A program made the position numbers and the translations under genes. The notes under the pieces are model-generated. The model did not search any database, was not told the DNA's origin, and was given only the letters and a program-made list of their open reading frames with translations. A stretch of 64,000 bases of DNA, from positions 248,001 to 312,000 of the forward strand of contig LR134362.1 in the NCBI GenBank assembly GCA_900637275.1, given 5' to 3'. This stretch comes from [Pasteurella] aerogenes (GTDB taxonomy: Bacteria; Pseudomonadota; Gammaproteobacteria; Enterobacterales; Pasteurellaceae). Of this stretch, positions 1 through 8,490 are shown one piece after another; position 1 is the stretch's first letter, and each line of letters starts with the position of its first letter.

Positions 1-2
1 AT

Positions 3-338
3 ACAGTAATGGGGCCTTATCTTAATATGTTTAAAGATACCTTTTTAGCACAATTACCGGGTGGCATTCCGCCGTTTATTTATTTTTTAGGTGTGTGTGA
101 ATTTATTGTTCCGATCCTATTAATTGTAAGTGTAGTGAAAGGGGAGTTTTTGCCGGAACGCAAAAAATTATTCTTTGATATTTCAATGTTTATTACGGTT
201 GCTACCTTTATCATGTTGGCTTTTGGGTTAAAAATTCTATTGAATTATCCGGGATCAACCAATTTAGTATTTTATGCAATTGTGACCTTAGGATTTTATG
301 CCTACGCGAATCGCACCGTGGATTATAAAGCATCATGA
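3..338 (+). CDS. Small integral membrane protein, 5' end outside window
   Basis: The frame is open from the left edge (codons at 3-8 precede the first ATG at 9), so the gene probably starts upstream. At least 109 residues are visible, with about three to four hydrophobic segments (roughly residues 20-42, 52-75 and 82-97 from the ATG at 9) and a short loop containing GEFLPERKK between the first two. The size and helix pattern recall DoxX-like small membrane proteins, but I see no diagnostic motif and do not assign a function. It ends 22 nt before a hairpin terminator shared with the converging fklB. Confidence 0.6.
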   Translation, partial: TVMGPYLNMFKDTFLAQLPGGIPPFIYFLGVCEFIVPILLIVSVVKGEFLPERKKLFFDISMFITVATFIMLAFGLKILLNYPGSTNLVFYAIVTLGFYAYANRTVDYKAS

Positions 339-360
339 CGATTTGGTTATCGTAAAAAAC

Positions 361-391
361 AAAAAGTGGAAGCTGAAACTTCCACTTTTTT
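361..391. terminator. Bidirectional terminator between the first gene and fklB
   Basis: A 12-bp perfect stem (361-372 and 379-390) with loop CTGAAA is flanked by A and T runs, so it can act as an intrinsic terminator on both strands for the two converging genes. Confidence 0.85.
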
Positions 392-412
392 GTACGTTGT
401 GTTGTCGTCAGA

Positions 413-1045
413 TTACAAAATATCTAATAATTCTACTTCAAACACTAAGGTGCTAAATGGCGGAATTGACGCACCGGCACCACGTTCGCCATAGGCTAAG
501 TTATGCGGAATGGTTAAACGCCATTTTGAACCAACCGGCATCATGGAAAGCGCTTCAACCCAACCAGCAATCACGCCACTTACAGGGAATTCTGCCGGTT
601 GACCACGTTTTACTGAACTGTCGAATACGGTTCCATCAATTAAAGTACCCGTGTAATGTACGCGCACTTGATCTTGGCGACTTGGGACGTTACCGTTGCC
701 TTCCACTAAAACTTCGTATTGTAATCCGCTTTCCGTAACTTTTACGCCGTCTTTTTTCGCATTTTCAGCTAAGAAAGCGTTGCCCGCTTCTTCAAATTGT
801 TTAAATTGCGCTTGTGCTTTTTCTGCTGCTTCTTGTTGCAATTGATGTAACGCTTGGCTTACTTCATTTAAATCCAACGCCGGTGCATTTTGGTTTAAGG
901 CATCATAAATCCCTTTGGCAACCGCTTCTGCTTTTACATTTAATTGGCTATCGGTTAATTGTTGACCGATTTGTAAACCGATACCATAACTCCCTTTTGC
1001 AGAAACATCATCTAAGGTTACTTGTTCAAAAAATTGTTTAGTCAT
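413..1045 (-). CDS. fklB: FKBP-type peptidyl-prolyl cis-trans isomerase (FKBP22)
   Basis: Catalyses cis-trans isomerisation of X-Pro bonds to help protein folding, probably in the cytoplasm because no signal peptide is present. The N-terminal helical dimerisation domain covers about residues 1-110 and includes an Ala/Gln/Glu-rich helix (64-95). The FKBP domain covers about 118-210, with the landmarks VHYTGTLIDGTVFDSS (129-144) and AYGERGAGASIPP (184-196). At 210 aa it matches E. coli FklB (206 aa). The start is backed by AAGGAA upstream. SlyD is excluded because there is no His-rich tail, and FkpA because there is no signal sequence. Confidence 0.93.
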   Translation of the reverse strand: MTKQFFEQVTLDDVSAKGSYGIGLQIGQQLTDSQLNVKAEAVAKGIYDALNQNAPALDLNEVSQALHQLQQEAAEKAQAQFKQFEEAGNAFLAENAKKDGVKVTESGLQYEVLVEGNGNVPSRQDQVRVHYTGTLIDGTVFDSSVKRGQPAEFPVSGVIAGWVEALSMMPVGSKWRLTIPHNLAYGERGAGASIPPFSTLVFEVELLDIL

Positions 1046-1069
1046 TGTTTTTTCCTTGTGTGTTAAAAA

Positions 1070-1954
1070 TTATTTTTTATATGCCAAAACTTCACCCATG
1101 CGGACTGGTACATCTACTTGCAAATGGCTTGCTAATTGTATCCGATTTTTCGGGAATAAATTAATTACGGTCGAACCTAATTGGAAGGCGCCCATTTCAC
1201 GACCTTTCAATAACTTGACCGCACTTTCTCCTTGATAAGTCCAGGTTTTGACTTCGTTCGGACGCGGCGGATTGACAATACCTGCCCAAGCGGTACTGAT
1301 GCTCGCAGTGATGGTGGCGCCAACTAAGATTTGCACCATCGGTCCGAAATCCGTATCAAATACGCAGATGACCCGTTCATTGCGAGCAAACAAATTAGGT
1401 ATGTGTTCGGCTAAAAACGGATTAACCGAAAACAGCTCGCCCGGCACGTAAATCATTTTACGCAAGGTGGCATCGCAAGGCATATGTACGCGGTGATAAT
1501 CACGCGGTGATAAATAGATGGTGGCGAATTCGCCATTTTTAAAGGTCTCCACCAATTCTTGATCATGCGCCAATAAATCCTCTAAACGGAAAGAATGGCC
1601 TTTCGCTTGTAATAATAAATTGTCGTCAATATGTCCGAGTTGGCTTATCCGCCCGTCTGCCGGTAAACAAAGCGCGGTCGGATTTTGCTCGATTTTGCGC
1701 GCATTTTCGGCAAGCGGACGAATAAAAAATTCGTTGAAACTGGCATAATCTTTGAAATTCGGTTTTGCCGCTTCATTCATGTCCACGTGATATTTTTTGG
1801 CAAAAAGTTTGATCGCAAAATGAGTCACTGCGCCCCATTGTTGTTTGGCAAACCAGCCGGCAAATTGGGTTAAATATTGTTGTGGCATCACATATTGAAA
1901 GGCAATTTTGATGCGTTGCCAGTAGCTAGGTTGCTTTTTTTCCGCATTGTACAT
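1070..1954 (-). CDS. psd: Phosphatidylserine decarboxylase proenzyme
   Basis: Converts phosphatidylserine to phosphatidylethanolamine, the last step in making the main membrane phospholipid, at the inner face of the membrane. The proenzyme self-cleaves at an LGST motif; here G260-S261 in FQLGSTVINLF gives the alpha chain with its pyruvoyl group. The charge-relay-type segments PRDYHRVHMP (about 150-160) and the N-terminal FFIRPL block are also family landmarks. At 294 aa it has the usual proteobacterial length. A GAGGAC ribosome-binding site precedes the ATG. It is transcribed divergently from bioA with about 120 nt between them. Confidence 0.95.
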   Translation of the reverse strand: MYNAEKKQPSYWQRIKIAFQYVMPQQYLTQFAGWFAKQQWGAVTHFAIKLFAKKYHVDMNEAAKPNFKDYASFNEFFIRPLAENARKIEQNPTALCLPADGRISQLGHIDDNLLLQAKGHSFRLEDLLAHDQELVETFKNGEFATIYLSPRDYHRVHMPCDATLRKMIYVPGELFSVNPFLAEHIPNLFARNERVICVFDTDFGPMVQILVGATITASISTAWAGIVNPPRPNEVKTWTYQGESAVKLLKGREMGAFQLGSTVINLFPKNRIQLASHLQVDVPVRMGEVLAYKK

Positions 1955-1989
1955 AGTTATGTCCTCAATAAATTGAAGATGGGATTATA

Positions 1990-2007
1990 ACAAGTTATTT
2001 AACTTGT
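1990..2007. promoter_or_regulatory. Near-perfect 18-bp palindrome between psd and bioA
   Basis: ACAAGTTAT TTAACTTGT pairs at 8 of 9 positions. It lies about 70 nt upstream of the bioA start and 36 nt from psd, where an operator would be expected. It does not match the enterobacterial BirA operator core (TTGTAAACC), so the binding protein is unknown. Confidence 0.4.
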
Positions 2008-2078
2008 GCAATGATAAGGCTATACTTTGCTACTAATTCGGATTTATGAACGAAAACAAGCAGAAAGGAATAAGCGTA

Positions 2079-3377
2079 ATGAATGAGCAAGATATGTTGC
2101 AATGGGATAAGCAACATTTGTGGCATCCTTATTCAGCGGTGAACGCCGAGATGCCGATATATGCGGTAGAACGTGCCGATGGCGTGATGATTACCTTAAA
2201 AAATGGGCAACAACTGATTGACGGAATGTCTTCTTGGTGGGCGGCGTTACATGGTTATAACCATCCGCAATTAAATCAAGCCGCGATTGCCCAATTAGAG
2301 AAAACCAGCCATATTATGTTCGGCGGATTTACCCATGATCCCGCGGTGGAATTGGGTAAACGCTTGGTTAGCATTTTGCCGCCAGGATTAGACAAAATTT
2401 TCTATGCTGATAGCGGATCGGTGGCAGTAGAAGTGGCGATGAAAATGGCACTGCAATATCAACACGCCAAAGGGCAACCTAAGCGCAGTAAATTTGCCAC
2501 CATTCGCGCCGGTTATCATGGTGATACGTGGCATGCGATGTCGGTTTGCGATCCGATAACGGGGATGCATAGCCTATTTGCCGAACGGTTGCCACTGCAA
2601 TATTTTTTGCCACAACCAAAAACTGCCTTTAGCGAAGACTGGGATGAACAAGATATTGCACCGTTACGCGATTTATTGGCACAAAAATCTTCGGAAATTG
2701 CGGGATTAATTTTGGAGCCGATTGTGCAAGGTGCCGGTGGGATGTATTTTTATTCGCCGACTTATTTGGAGCGCGCCAGAGCATTATGCGATCAATATGG
2801 CGTATTATTGATTTTTGATGAGATCGCTACCGGATTTGGGCGCACCGGTAAGCTGTTTGCCACCGAATATACTCGAATAACCCCGGATATTATGTGTTTG
2901 GGTAAAGCCTTGACCGGCGGTTATTTAACTTTATCGGCAACGGTGACTACCGCATTGATCGCTCAAACCATTTGCCAAGGCGAAGCAAAATGTTTTATGC
3001 ACGGACCGACGTTTATGGCAAATCCACTGGCGTGTGCGATTGCCTGTGCCTCTATTGATTTATTATTGGCAAGCGATTGGCAGGCGAAAATTCAGCAAAT
3101 AGAACAACAATTACGCCGCGAATTAGCGCCAGCAGCGGCCTTTAATTGTGTCAAACAGGTACGAGTTCTCGGCGCTATCGGTGTACTTGAAATGCGGGAA
3201 CCTGTTAATATAGCAGTTTTACAACCGAAATTTGTGCAAAAAGGGGTTTGGTTGCGCCCGTTTGGACGTCTTGTCTATATTATGCCGCCTTTTATTATTA
3301 CGCCGCACCAACTATCACAACTGACACAAGCCCTATTAGAGGTGATCAAAGAGGTTTATGATGAATCCATTGGCTGA
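2079..3377 (+). CDS. bioA: Adenosylmethionine-8-amino-7-oxononanoate aminotransferase
   Basis: PLP enzyme of biotin synthesis that converts 7-keto-8-aminopelargonate to 7,8-diaminopelargonate with S-adenosylmethionine as amino donor. Class-III aminotransferase landmarks are the N-terminal HLWHPYSA, the SSWWAALHGYNHP segment, IFDEIATGFGRTG, and the PLP lysine K276 in CLGKALTGGY. I start it at the ATG at 2079 because AGAAAGGAA sits upstream; an in-frame ATG at 2046 lacks a ribosome-binding site. First gene of bioA-F-G-C-D; bioF overlaps its end. The operon has no bioB, which must lie elsewhere. Confidence 0.94.
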   Translation: MNEQDMLQWDKQHLWHPYSAVNAEMPIYAVERADGVMITLKNGQQLIDGMSSWWAALHGYNHPQLNQAAIAQLEKTSHIMFGGFTHDPAVELGKRLVSILPPGLDKIFYADSGSVAVEVAMKMALQYQHAKGQPKRSKFATIRAGYHGDTWHAMSVCDPITGMHSLFAERLPLQYFLPQPKTAFSEDWDEQDIAPLRDLLAQKSSEIAGLILEPIVQGAGGMYFYSPTYLERARALCDQYGVLLIFDEIATGFGRTGKLFATEYTRITPDIMCLGKALTGGYLTLSATVTTALIAQTICQGEAKCFMHGPTFMANPLACAIACASIDLLLASDWQAKIQQIEQQLRRELAPAAAFNCVKQVRVLGAIGVLEMREPVNIAVLQPKFVQKGVWLRPFGRLVYIMPPFIITPHQLSQLTQALLEVIKEVYDESIG

Positions 3378-4527
3378 TTTTGCCGAGCGATTAACGCAAT
3401 TGCAGAATATTGGACAATTACGCCGCTTGCCTGAATTAACCCATCAAGGACGTTATATCGAAAAAGAGGGACGGTTAATGTTAAATTTATCGTCCAATGA
3501 TTATTTAGGGTTGGCAAATAACACGGCTTTGCGGCAAACTTTTTTGCAAAAACACGCGGAAAACTTACCGCACTTTACTTCATCTTCTTCCCGTTTGTTG
3601 ACCGGATCTTTTCCGTATTATGAGCAACTGGAAGCGTTGTTGGCACAGCGTTTTAGGCGCGAAAGTGGATTGTTGTTTAATAGCGGTTATCATGCCAATA
3701 TCGGGATTTTACCGGCGGTAGCGGATAAAAATACCTTGATCGTGGCGGATAAATTGGTACACGCCAGCATGATTGATGGAATTCGCTTGAGTGGGGCCGA
3801 TTTTGTGCGTTATCGCCACAATGATTATGCGCATCTGGAAAATTTGCTGCGTAAACATCAAAACCGTTATCAACGCATGATTATCGTGACGGAATCGGTG
3901 TTTAGTATGGATGGTGATGTGTCGGATTTACCACAATTGGTGGCATTTAAAAAATGTTTCGGCAATGTGTTATTGTACGTGGATGAAGCGCACGCTATTG
4001 GTGTTTACGGAGAGCAAGGCTTAGGGATTGCCGAACAGCAAGGTTGCGTGGCGGATATTGATTTTTTAGTCGGTACTTTTGGCAAAGCCTTAGCCTCTAT
4101 GGGCGCTTATGTGGTTTGTGATCGTATAATGCGGGATTATTTGGTCAATACCATGCGTCCGTTGATTTTTTCGACTGCACTGCCTCCGTTTAATGTGGCA
4201 TGGAGTTTATTTCTGTTTGAAAAACTACCGCACTTTCAAGCGCAACGTGAGCATTTGCAACAATTGAGCGAGCAGTTAAGATGCCATGTGCAATGCTTGA
4301 CTAAGCGGGATATGCCAAGCCAAAGTTGCATCGTGCCTTATATTATCGGCGATAACCAAAAAACGGTCGAGACGGCGCAACAATTGCAACAAATGGGCTA
4401 TTATTGTTTACCAATTCGCCCGCCAACAGTCCCGCAAGGCACCTCGAGAATTCGTTTATCGCTGACAGCCGATATGACGTCGCAAGAAATCGTCCAATTT
4501 ATGGATACGTTATCAACGCTTATGTAA
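3361..4527 (+). CDS. bioF: 8-amino-7-oxononanoate synthase
   Basis: Condenses pimeloyl-ACP with L-alanine to give 8-amino-7-oxononanoate, the first ring-building step of biotin synthesis. It is an alpha-oxoamine synthase of PLP fold type I: NLSSNDYLGL near the N-terminus, YVDEAHAIGVYGEQG, and the PLP lysine (about K242) in VGTFGKALASMGAY. Two ATGs occur at 3358 and 3361; the second is better placed behind AAAGAGG. The gene overlaps bioA by 17-20 nt, which suggests translational coupling. At 388 aa it is of normal length. Confidence 0.94.
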   Translation: MNPLADFAERLTQLQNIGQLRRLPELTHQGRYIEKEGRLMLNLSSNDYLGLANNTALRQTFLQKHAENLPHFTSSSSRLLTGSFPYYEQLEALLAQRFRRESGLLFNSGYHANIGILPAVADKNTLIVADKLVHASMIDGIRLSGADFVRYRHNDYAHLENLLRKHQNRYQRMIIVTESVFSMDGDVSDLPQLVAFKKCFGNVLLYVDEAHAIGVYGEQGLGIAEQQGCVADIDFLVGTFGKALASMGAYVVCDRIMRDYLVNTMRPLIFSTALPPFNVAWSLFLFEKLPHFQAQREHLQQLSEQLRCHVQCLTKRDMPSQSCIVPYIIGDNQKTVETAQQLQQMGYYCLPIRPPTVPQGTSRIRLSLTADMTSQEIVQFMDTLSTLM

Positions 4528-4542
4528 CAGGATTAAATTAAC

Positions 4543-5199
4543 GTGAAAACAACATGGATAAATAACGGGCAGAAAAATATCATCGTTTATTTTGCCGGTT
4601 GGGGAAGTTCACCAGAAACGGTGGCGCATTTGGTGGTGCCGCCGGAATATGATGTATTAATTTGTTATGATTTTCGTGATCTTAAGCTAGATTTTGATTT
4701 TTCCGTTTATCGGCAAATTCGGCTGGTGGCGTGGTCAATGGGCGTGTGGGCGGCGACACAGGTGATGCAAAACCTTCCGTTGATTTCGGCGGTGGCGATA
4801 AATGGTACGCTACGCCCGTGTGATGATGAATTCGGTATTCCTAAAGCCATTTTTCAAGGCACGTTGGATAATTTGAATGAAAGTAATTTAGTGAAATTCC
4901 AACGCCGAATTTGTGGCGATCGACAATTAAGTGAGCAATATCGACAAATGACCGTATCGCGTCAATTGCCAGAAATTCATCAAGAATTGACCGCACTTTA
5001 TCAAGCAATGCAGCAGCCTGATTTAGCTGCGGTACAATGGACTGGCGCGATTATCTGTCAGCAGGATCGTATTTTCCCCGCGGAAAATCAACAGCGTTTC
5101 TGGCAAGGCTATTTTGCAGCGCGTCCGGGCGCTATCCGTTTGTTGGATTTGCCACATTATCCGTTTCATCAATTTAATGATTGGTTGCAATTATGCTGA
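4543..5199 (+). CDS. bioG: Pimeloyl-ACP methyl ester esterase, BioG type
   Basis: Removes the methyl ester from pimeloyl-ACP methyl ester so that BioF can use the chain. It is an alpha/beta hydrolase of the DUF452 (BioG) family rather than the BioH of E. coli. The nucleophile elbow is WSMG (serine about 66) in RLVAWSMGVWAA; a late histidine in LPHYPFHQF is the likely catalytic base. It starts with GTG, 15 nt after bioF, and overlaps bioC by 7 nt. The bioF-bioG-bioC order is characteristic of Haemophilus relatives that lack bioH. Confidence 0.9.
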   Translation: MKTTWINNGQKNIIVYFAGWGSSPETVAHLVVPPEYDVLICYDFRDLKLDFDFSVYRQIRLVAWSMGVWAATQVMQNLPLISAVAINGTLRPCDDEFGIPKAIFQGTLDNLNESNLVKFQRRICGDRQLSEQYRQMTVSRQLPEIHQELTALYQAMQQPDLAAVQWTGAIICQQDRIFPAENQQRFWQGYFAARPGAIRLLDLPHYPFHQFNDWLQLC

Positions 5200-5960
5200 C
5201 ACCACACAAAGCACGAGTCGCACAACGTTTTAGCCAATCTTTAACCACTTATGATCAACAAGCGGTGGCACAACAACATATTAACCATCAGTTGATCCAA
5301 TTATTGTTGCAACAAGAAAGGCGTCATTTTACGCAATTGCTAGAAATTGGTTGCGGCACGGGGCAACTAACTGCTTTGTTAAAACAGTATTTTTCCGTAA
5401 CACAATGGCATTTAAATGATTTGTGTGCGGTACAACCTCGATTGCAAACTTTGCTGGTGGGGGAGAAATTTCAATTTTTTCAAGGTGATGCCGAGTCATT
5501 TTGTTTCCCAAAAGGTTACGATCTAATTGCCTCTGCCTCCACGGTACAATGGTTTTCCGAGCCACAAGCCTTTGTTGCTCAATGCGCGGCAAAGTTGCGT
5601 TCGCACGGGCTGTTGTTATTAAGTACCTTTGCGCCGCAAAATTTGCAAGAAATTCGGCATTTGACCGGGATTGGATTGGCTTATCCCGATATGGATTGTT
5701 GGCGGGGCTGGCTAACCTCCCATTTTGAGATTTTACATTTAAGTCAACGAGAGATTCCCCTTTATTTTGTATCACCTATGGCGGTTTTGCAGCATTTAAA
5801 AGCCACTGGTGTGACTGCGGTTAGTCAATCTATGTGGACAAAATCCAAATTACAGCGTTTTTTGCAAGATTATCAACAATATTATGTAGCAGAAGAGCAA
5901 AAAGTGCGGTTAACTTATCAGCCGATATTTATTTTAGCGCGTAAAAAGGAGGAAAAATGA
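5193..5960 (+). CDS. bioC: Malonyl-ACP O-methyltransferase
   Basis: Methylates the free carboxyl of malonyl-ACP with S-adenosylmethionine, disguising it so that fatty acid synthesis can extend it to pimeloyl-ACP methyl ester. The class-I methyltransferase fold shows motif I LLEIGCGTGQLTALL (about residues 48-62) and ASASTVQWFSEPQAF, a BioC hallmark. The ATG at 5193 overlaps the bioG stop; a TTG at 5181 is a weaker alternative. 255 aa, close to E. coli BioC. An uptake signal lies near the 3' end (5902-5910). Confidence 0.92.
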   Translation: MLTPHKARVAQRFSQSLTTYDQQAVAQQHINHQLIQLLLQQERRHFTQLLEIGCGTGQLTALLKQYFSVTQWHLNDLCAVQPRLQTLLVGEKFQFFQGDAESFCFPKGYDLIASASTVQWFSEPQAFVAQCAAKLRSHGLLLLSTFAPQNLQEIRHLTGIGLAYPDMDCWRGWLTSHFEILHLSQREIPLYFVSPMAVLQHLKATGVTAVSQSMWTKSKLQRFLQDYQQYYVAEEQKVRLTYQPIFILARKKEEK

Positions 5961-6598
5961 CTGGAAAAATCATCTTCGTATCGGGAATTGATACGGATGT
6001 CGGCAAAACAGTGGCAACTGGGATGTATGCTAAAAATTTAATAGCGCAAGGATTTTCAGTTATCACGCAAAAAATGATTCAAACCGGCTGCCAAACGCTG
6101 TCGGAGGATATTGTTACGCATCGTAAGATGATGGACATTCCGTTGACTGAGGAGGATTTGTCGGGATTGACCTGCCGCTATTTGTTTGCGCATCCTTGTT
6201 CGCCTCATTTGGCAGCGAAATTGGAAATGCGCGAAATTTCGACCGCACTTATTGCTCAAGATGCGCAAAACTTGGCGCAAAAGTATGATTATGTATTGTT
6301 GGAGGGCGCTGGAGGGTTGTGTGTTCCTTATGATGCAACGCATACGACGCTGGATTTTGTGCGTGAACAGGGTTATCCGTTGATTTTGGTGACTTCGGGA
6401 AAATTAGGTAGTATTAATCATACGTTATTGAGCCTGATGGCATGCCGACAACAAGGTATTGCCTTGCACACGTTGATTTATAATCAATATCCATTAGGCG
6501 ATCCGATTATTCATGCGGATACGCAAGCATATTTGCAGGATTATGTGGCATCACATTTTCCGGCGGCAACATTTGAAACCTTGCCTATCTTAGATTAA
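5957..6598 (+). CDS. bioD: Dethiobiotin synthetase
   Basis: ATP-dependent carboxylation of 7,8-diaminopelargonate to dethiobiotin, the penultimate step of biotin synthesis. The P-loop is GIDTDVGKT (residues 10-18), the substrate region is QKMIQTGCQ, and LLEGAGGLCVP (about 114-124) is the conserved glycine-rich loop. Its ATG overlaps the bioC stop (ATGA), and AAGGAGG lies just upstream. 213 aa is slightly shorter than E. coli BioD (225 aa). Last gene of the operon. Confidence 0.93.
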   Translation: MTGKIIFVSGIDTDVGKTVATGMYAKNLIAQGFSVITQKMIQTGCQTLSEDIVTHRKMMDIPLTEEDLSGLTCRYLFAHPCSPHLAAKLEMREISTALIAQDAQNLAQKYDYVLLEGAGGLCVPYDATHTTLDFVREQGYPLILVTSGKLGSINHTLLSLMACRQQGIALHTLIYNQYPLGDPIIHADTQAYLQDYVASHFPAATFETLPILD

Positions 6599-6612
6599 AA
6601 TTCAAAAGCGGT

Positions 6613-6648
6613 GAAATTATCACTTTTCAGCGAAAAAATGATAATTTC
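6613..6648. terminator. Possible terminator or hairpin after bioD
   Basis: GAAATTATCA (6613-6622) pairs perfectly with TGATAATTTC (6639-6648) across a 16-nt loop. The stem is AT-rich and is not followed by a clean T run, so it is at best a weak terminator. Confidence 0.45.
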
Positions 6649-6688
6649 CTTTGACTAATTGGCGATCAAAAGGTAATATTCACGCCCT

Positions 6689-7213
6689 ATGCAAAAGGTA
6701 AAATTACCCCTAACGACCGATCCGGTTAAAGATGCACAGCGTAGGTTGGATTATGACGGATATTATTCGATTAATCAGCTTGCTCGTCTTAACGAATCAG
6801 TCAGTAAAGTGCTCAGCGATGCACAGGTTAGATTATCGTTTTTCGTTGATCCACAAAAATTGGTGGTCATGAAAGGTCAGGCGACAGTTGATGTTGAACT
6901 TGAATGTCAGCGTTGCGGCGGAACTTTCGTACAAACATTGAACTGTGAATTTTGTTACAGTCCGGTGGCGAATTTGGATCAAGCCGATGAATTACCAGAA
7001 ATTTATGAGCCGATTGAATTTAATCCTTTCGGCGAAATAGATTTAATTGGTACGATTGAAGATGAACTTATTGTGAGTCTGCCTCTTGTACCGATGCATT
7101 CATCTGAACACTGTGAAGTGTCCGTGGCTGAACAGGTTTTTGGCGAATTGCCGGAAGAACTGGCAAAAAAACCGAACCCGTTCGCTGTATTAGCTAGTTT
7201 AAAGAAAAAGTAA
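6689..7213 (+). CDS. yceD: YceD/DUF177 family protein linked to 23S rRNA accumulation
   Basis: Conserved protein needed for normal 23S rRNA levels in E. coli and found directly before rpmF in most gammaproteobacteria, as here (17 nt gap). The DUF177 signature is visible: a CQRCGG motif (about residues 74-79) preceded by VDVELE, an acidic central part (DQADELPEIYEPIEFNPFGEIDLIGTIEDE, read in two blocks) and the LVPMHSSEHC motif. 174 aa matches E. coli YceD (173 aa). The ribosome-binding site is weak. Confidence 0.9.
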   Translation: MQKVKLPLTTDPVKDAQRRLDYDGYYSINQLARLNESVSKVLSDAQVRLSFFVDPQKLVVMKGQATVDVELECQRCGGTFVQTLNCEFCYSPVANLDQADELPEIYEPIEFNPFGEIDLIGTIEDELIVSLPLVPMHSSEHCEVSVAEQVFGELPEELAKKPNPFAVLASLKKK

Positions 7214-7230
7214 ATTTAGGAGTATAGCCA

Positions 7231-7401
7231 ATGGCTGTTCAACAAAATAAAAAATCTCGTTCAAGACGCGATATGCGTCGTTCTCACGATGCATTAACCA
7301 CTGCTGCAGTATCAGTTGATAAAACAAGCGGTGAAACTCATTTACGTCACCATGTAACTGCTGATGGTTACTATCGTGGTCGTAAAGTGATCAATAAGTA
7401 A
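7231..7401 (+). CDS. rpmF: 50S ribosomal protein L32
   Basis: A 56-codon gene encoding a very basic protein that starts MAVQQNKKSRSRRDMRRSHD and ends GYYRGRKVINK, which is the L32 pattern. It is the non-zinc form, because no cysteines are present. TAGGAG lies 7-12 nt upstream of the ATG. It sits between yceD and plsX, the conserved order linking ribosome and phospholipid genes. Confidence 0.96.
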   Translation: MAVQQNKKSRSRRDMRRSHDALTTAAVSVDKTSGETHLRHHVTADGYYRGRKVINK

Positions 7402-7424
7402 TCCGTTACTTATAAGGTAATCAC

Positions 7425-8459
7425 TTGAATCGTCTAACCCTAGCGTTAGATGTGATGGGCGGGGACATTGGTCCCCGTGTTACTATCCCCGCATCGATAA
7501 AAGCGTTGGAGAATGATCCAATGCTGTCTTTGTTGCTGTTTGGCGACAGTCAACAGATCGCCCCATTGTTGGAAAATCTTCCATCTTCTATTCTTGACCG
7601 TCTGACTGTGCGTCATTGTTCCCGTACTATTGCTAATCATCAAGATTTGTCTTATGCCTTGCGTCATAGCAAAGGCAGTTCTATGCGTTTAGCTATTGAA
7701 GCTGTACAAAAAGGCGAGGCACAAGGTTGCGTGAGTGGTGGTAATACCGGCGCGTTGATGGGATTATCGAAAATTTTATTGCAACCGCTAAAAGGCATTG
7801 AGCGTCCAGCGTTGATTTCTATGATTCCGACCATGACTGGTGAGCGCAGTGTGATGCTGGATTTGGGCGCAAATATTGATTGTAGTGCGGAAAATTTGTA
7901 TCAATTTGCGTTGATGGGGGCGATTTTTGCTGAAAATCAATTAGGTTTGGTTTATCCACGTATTGCGTTGTTAAATATCGGTATTGAAGAAATTAAGGGC
8001 TATAAATCCATTCGTGATGCGTCAGAAATGTTGAAAAAAAACACCGCACTTAATTATATCGGTTTTATCGAGGGCGATTTATTATTAAACGGAAAAGCGG
8101 ATGTTATTGTGAATGACGGATTTGTTGGTAATATTGCCTTGAAAACCCTGGAAGGGGCAGCAAAAAATGTGGTGTCTTTAGTTAAAGGGAATGCCACGTT
8201 GCAGAAAACCAATCATATTTGTAAACCGCTGTTTGCTTGGTTGGTGAAAAAATTATTTTTAAAAGGCAGCTTCAAACGTTTAAAACAAATTAATCCGGAT
8301 CAATATAATGGCGCTTCATTAGTTGGTTTGACCGCTGTGGTGGTGAAAAGTCATGGTGGTGCGAATACGGATGCTTTTGCTTATGCCATTGCGGATGCCG
8401 CCTTACAAGTTCGTCAACAAATTCCGGCGAAAATCCTTGCCGGTTTAGAAAAATATTAA
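7425..8459 (+). CDS. plsX: Phosphate acyltransferase PlsX
   Basis: Makes acyl-phosphate from acyl-ACP and phosphate, supplying PlsY for the first acylation of glycerol-3-phosphate. Peripheral membrane enzyme. Family landmarks are LALDVMGGDIGP at the N-terminus, CVSGGNTGALMG (about residues 104-115), MLDLGANIDC and IVNDGFVGNIALKT. It starts with TTG at 7425, behind AAGGTAA and 23 nt after rpmF. 344 aa is the normal length. Confidence 0.95.
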   Translation: MNRLTLALDVMGGDIGPRVTIPASIKALENDPMLSLLLFGDSQQIAPLLENLPSSILDRLTVRHCSRTIANHQDLSYALRHSKGSSMRLAIEAVQKGEAQGCVSGGNTGALMGLSKILLQPLKGIERPALISMIPTMTGERSVMLDLGANIDCSAENLYQFALMGAIFAENQLGLVYPRIALLNIGIEEIKGYKSIRDASEMLKKNTALNYIGFIEGDLLLNGKADVIVNDGFVGNIALKTLEGAAKNVVSLVKGNATLQKTNHICKPLFAWLVKKLFLKGSFKRLKQINPDQYNGASLVGLTAVVVKSHGGANTDAFAYAIADAALQVRQQIPAKILAGLEKY

Positions 8460-8490
8460 TTCAATTATTTTACGTCAATTCGAGATTAGT

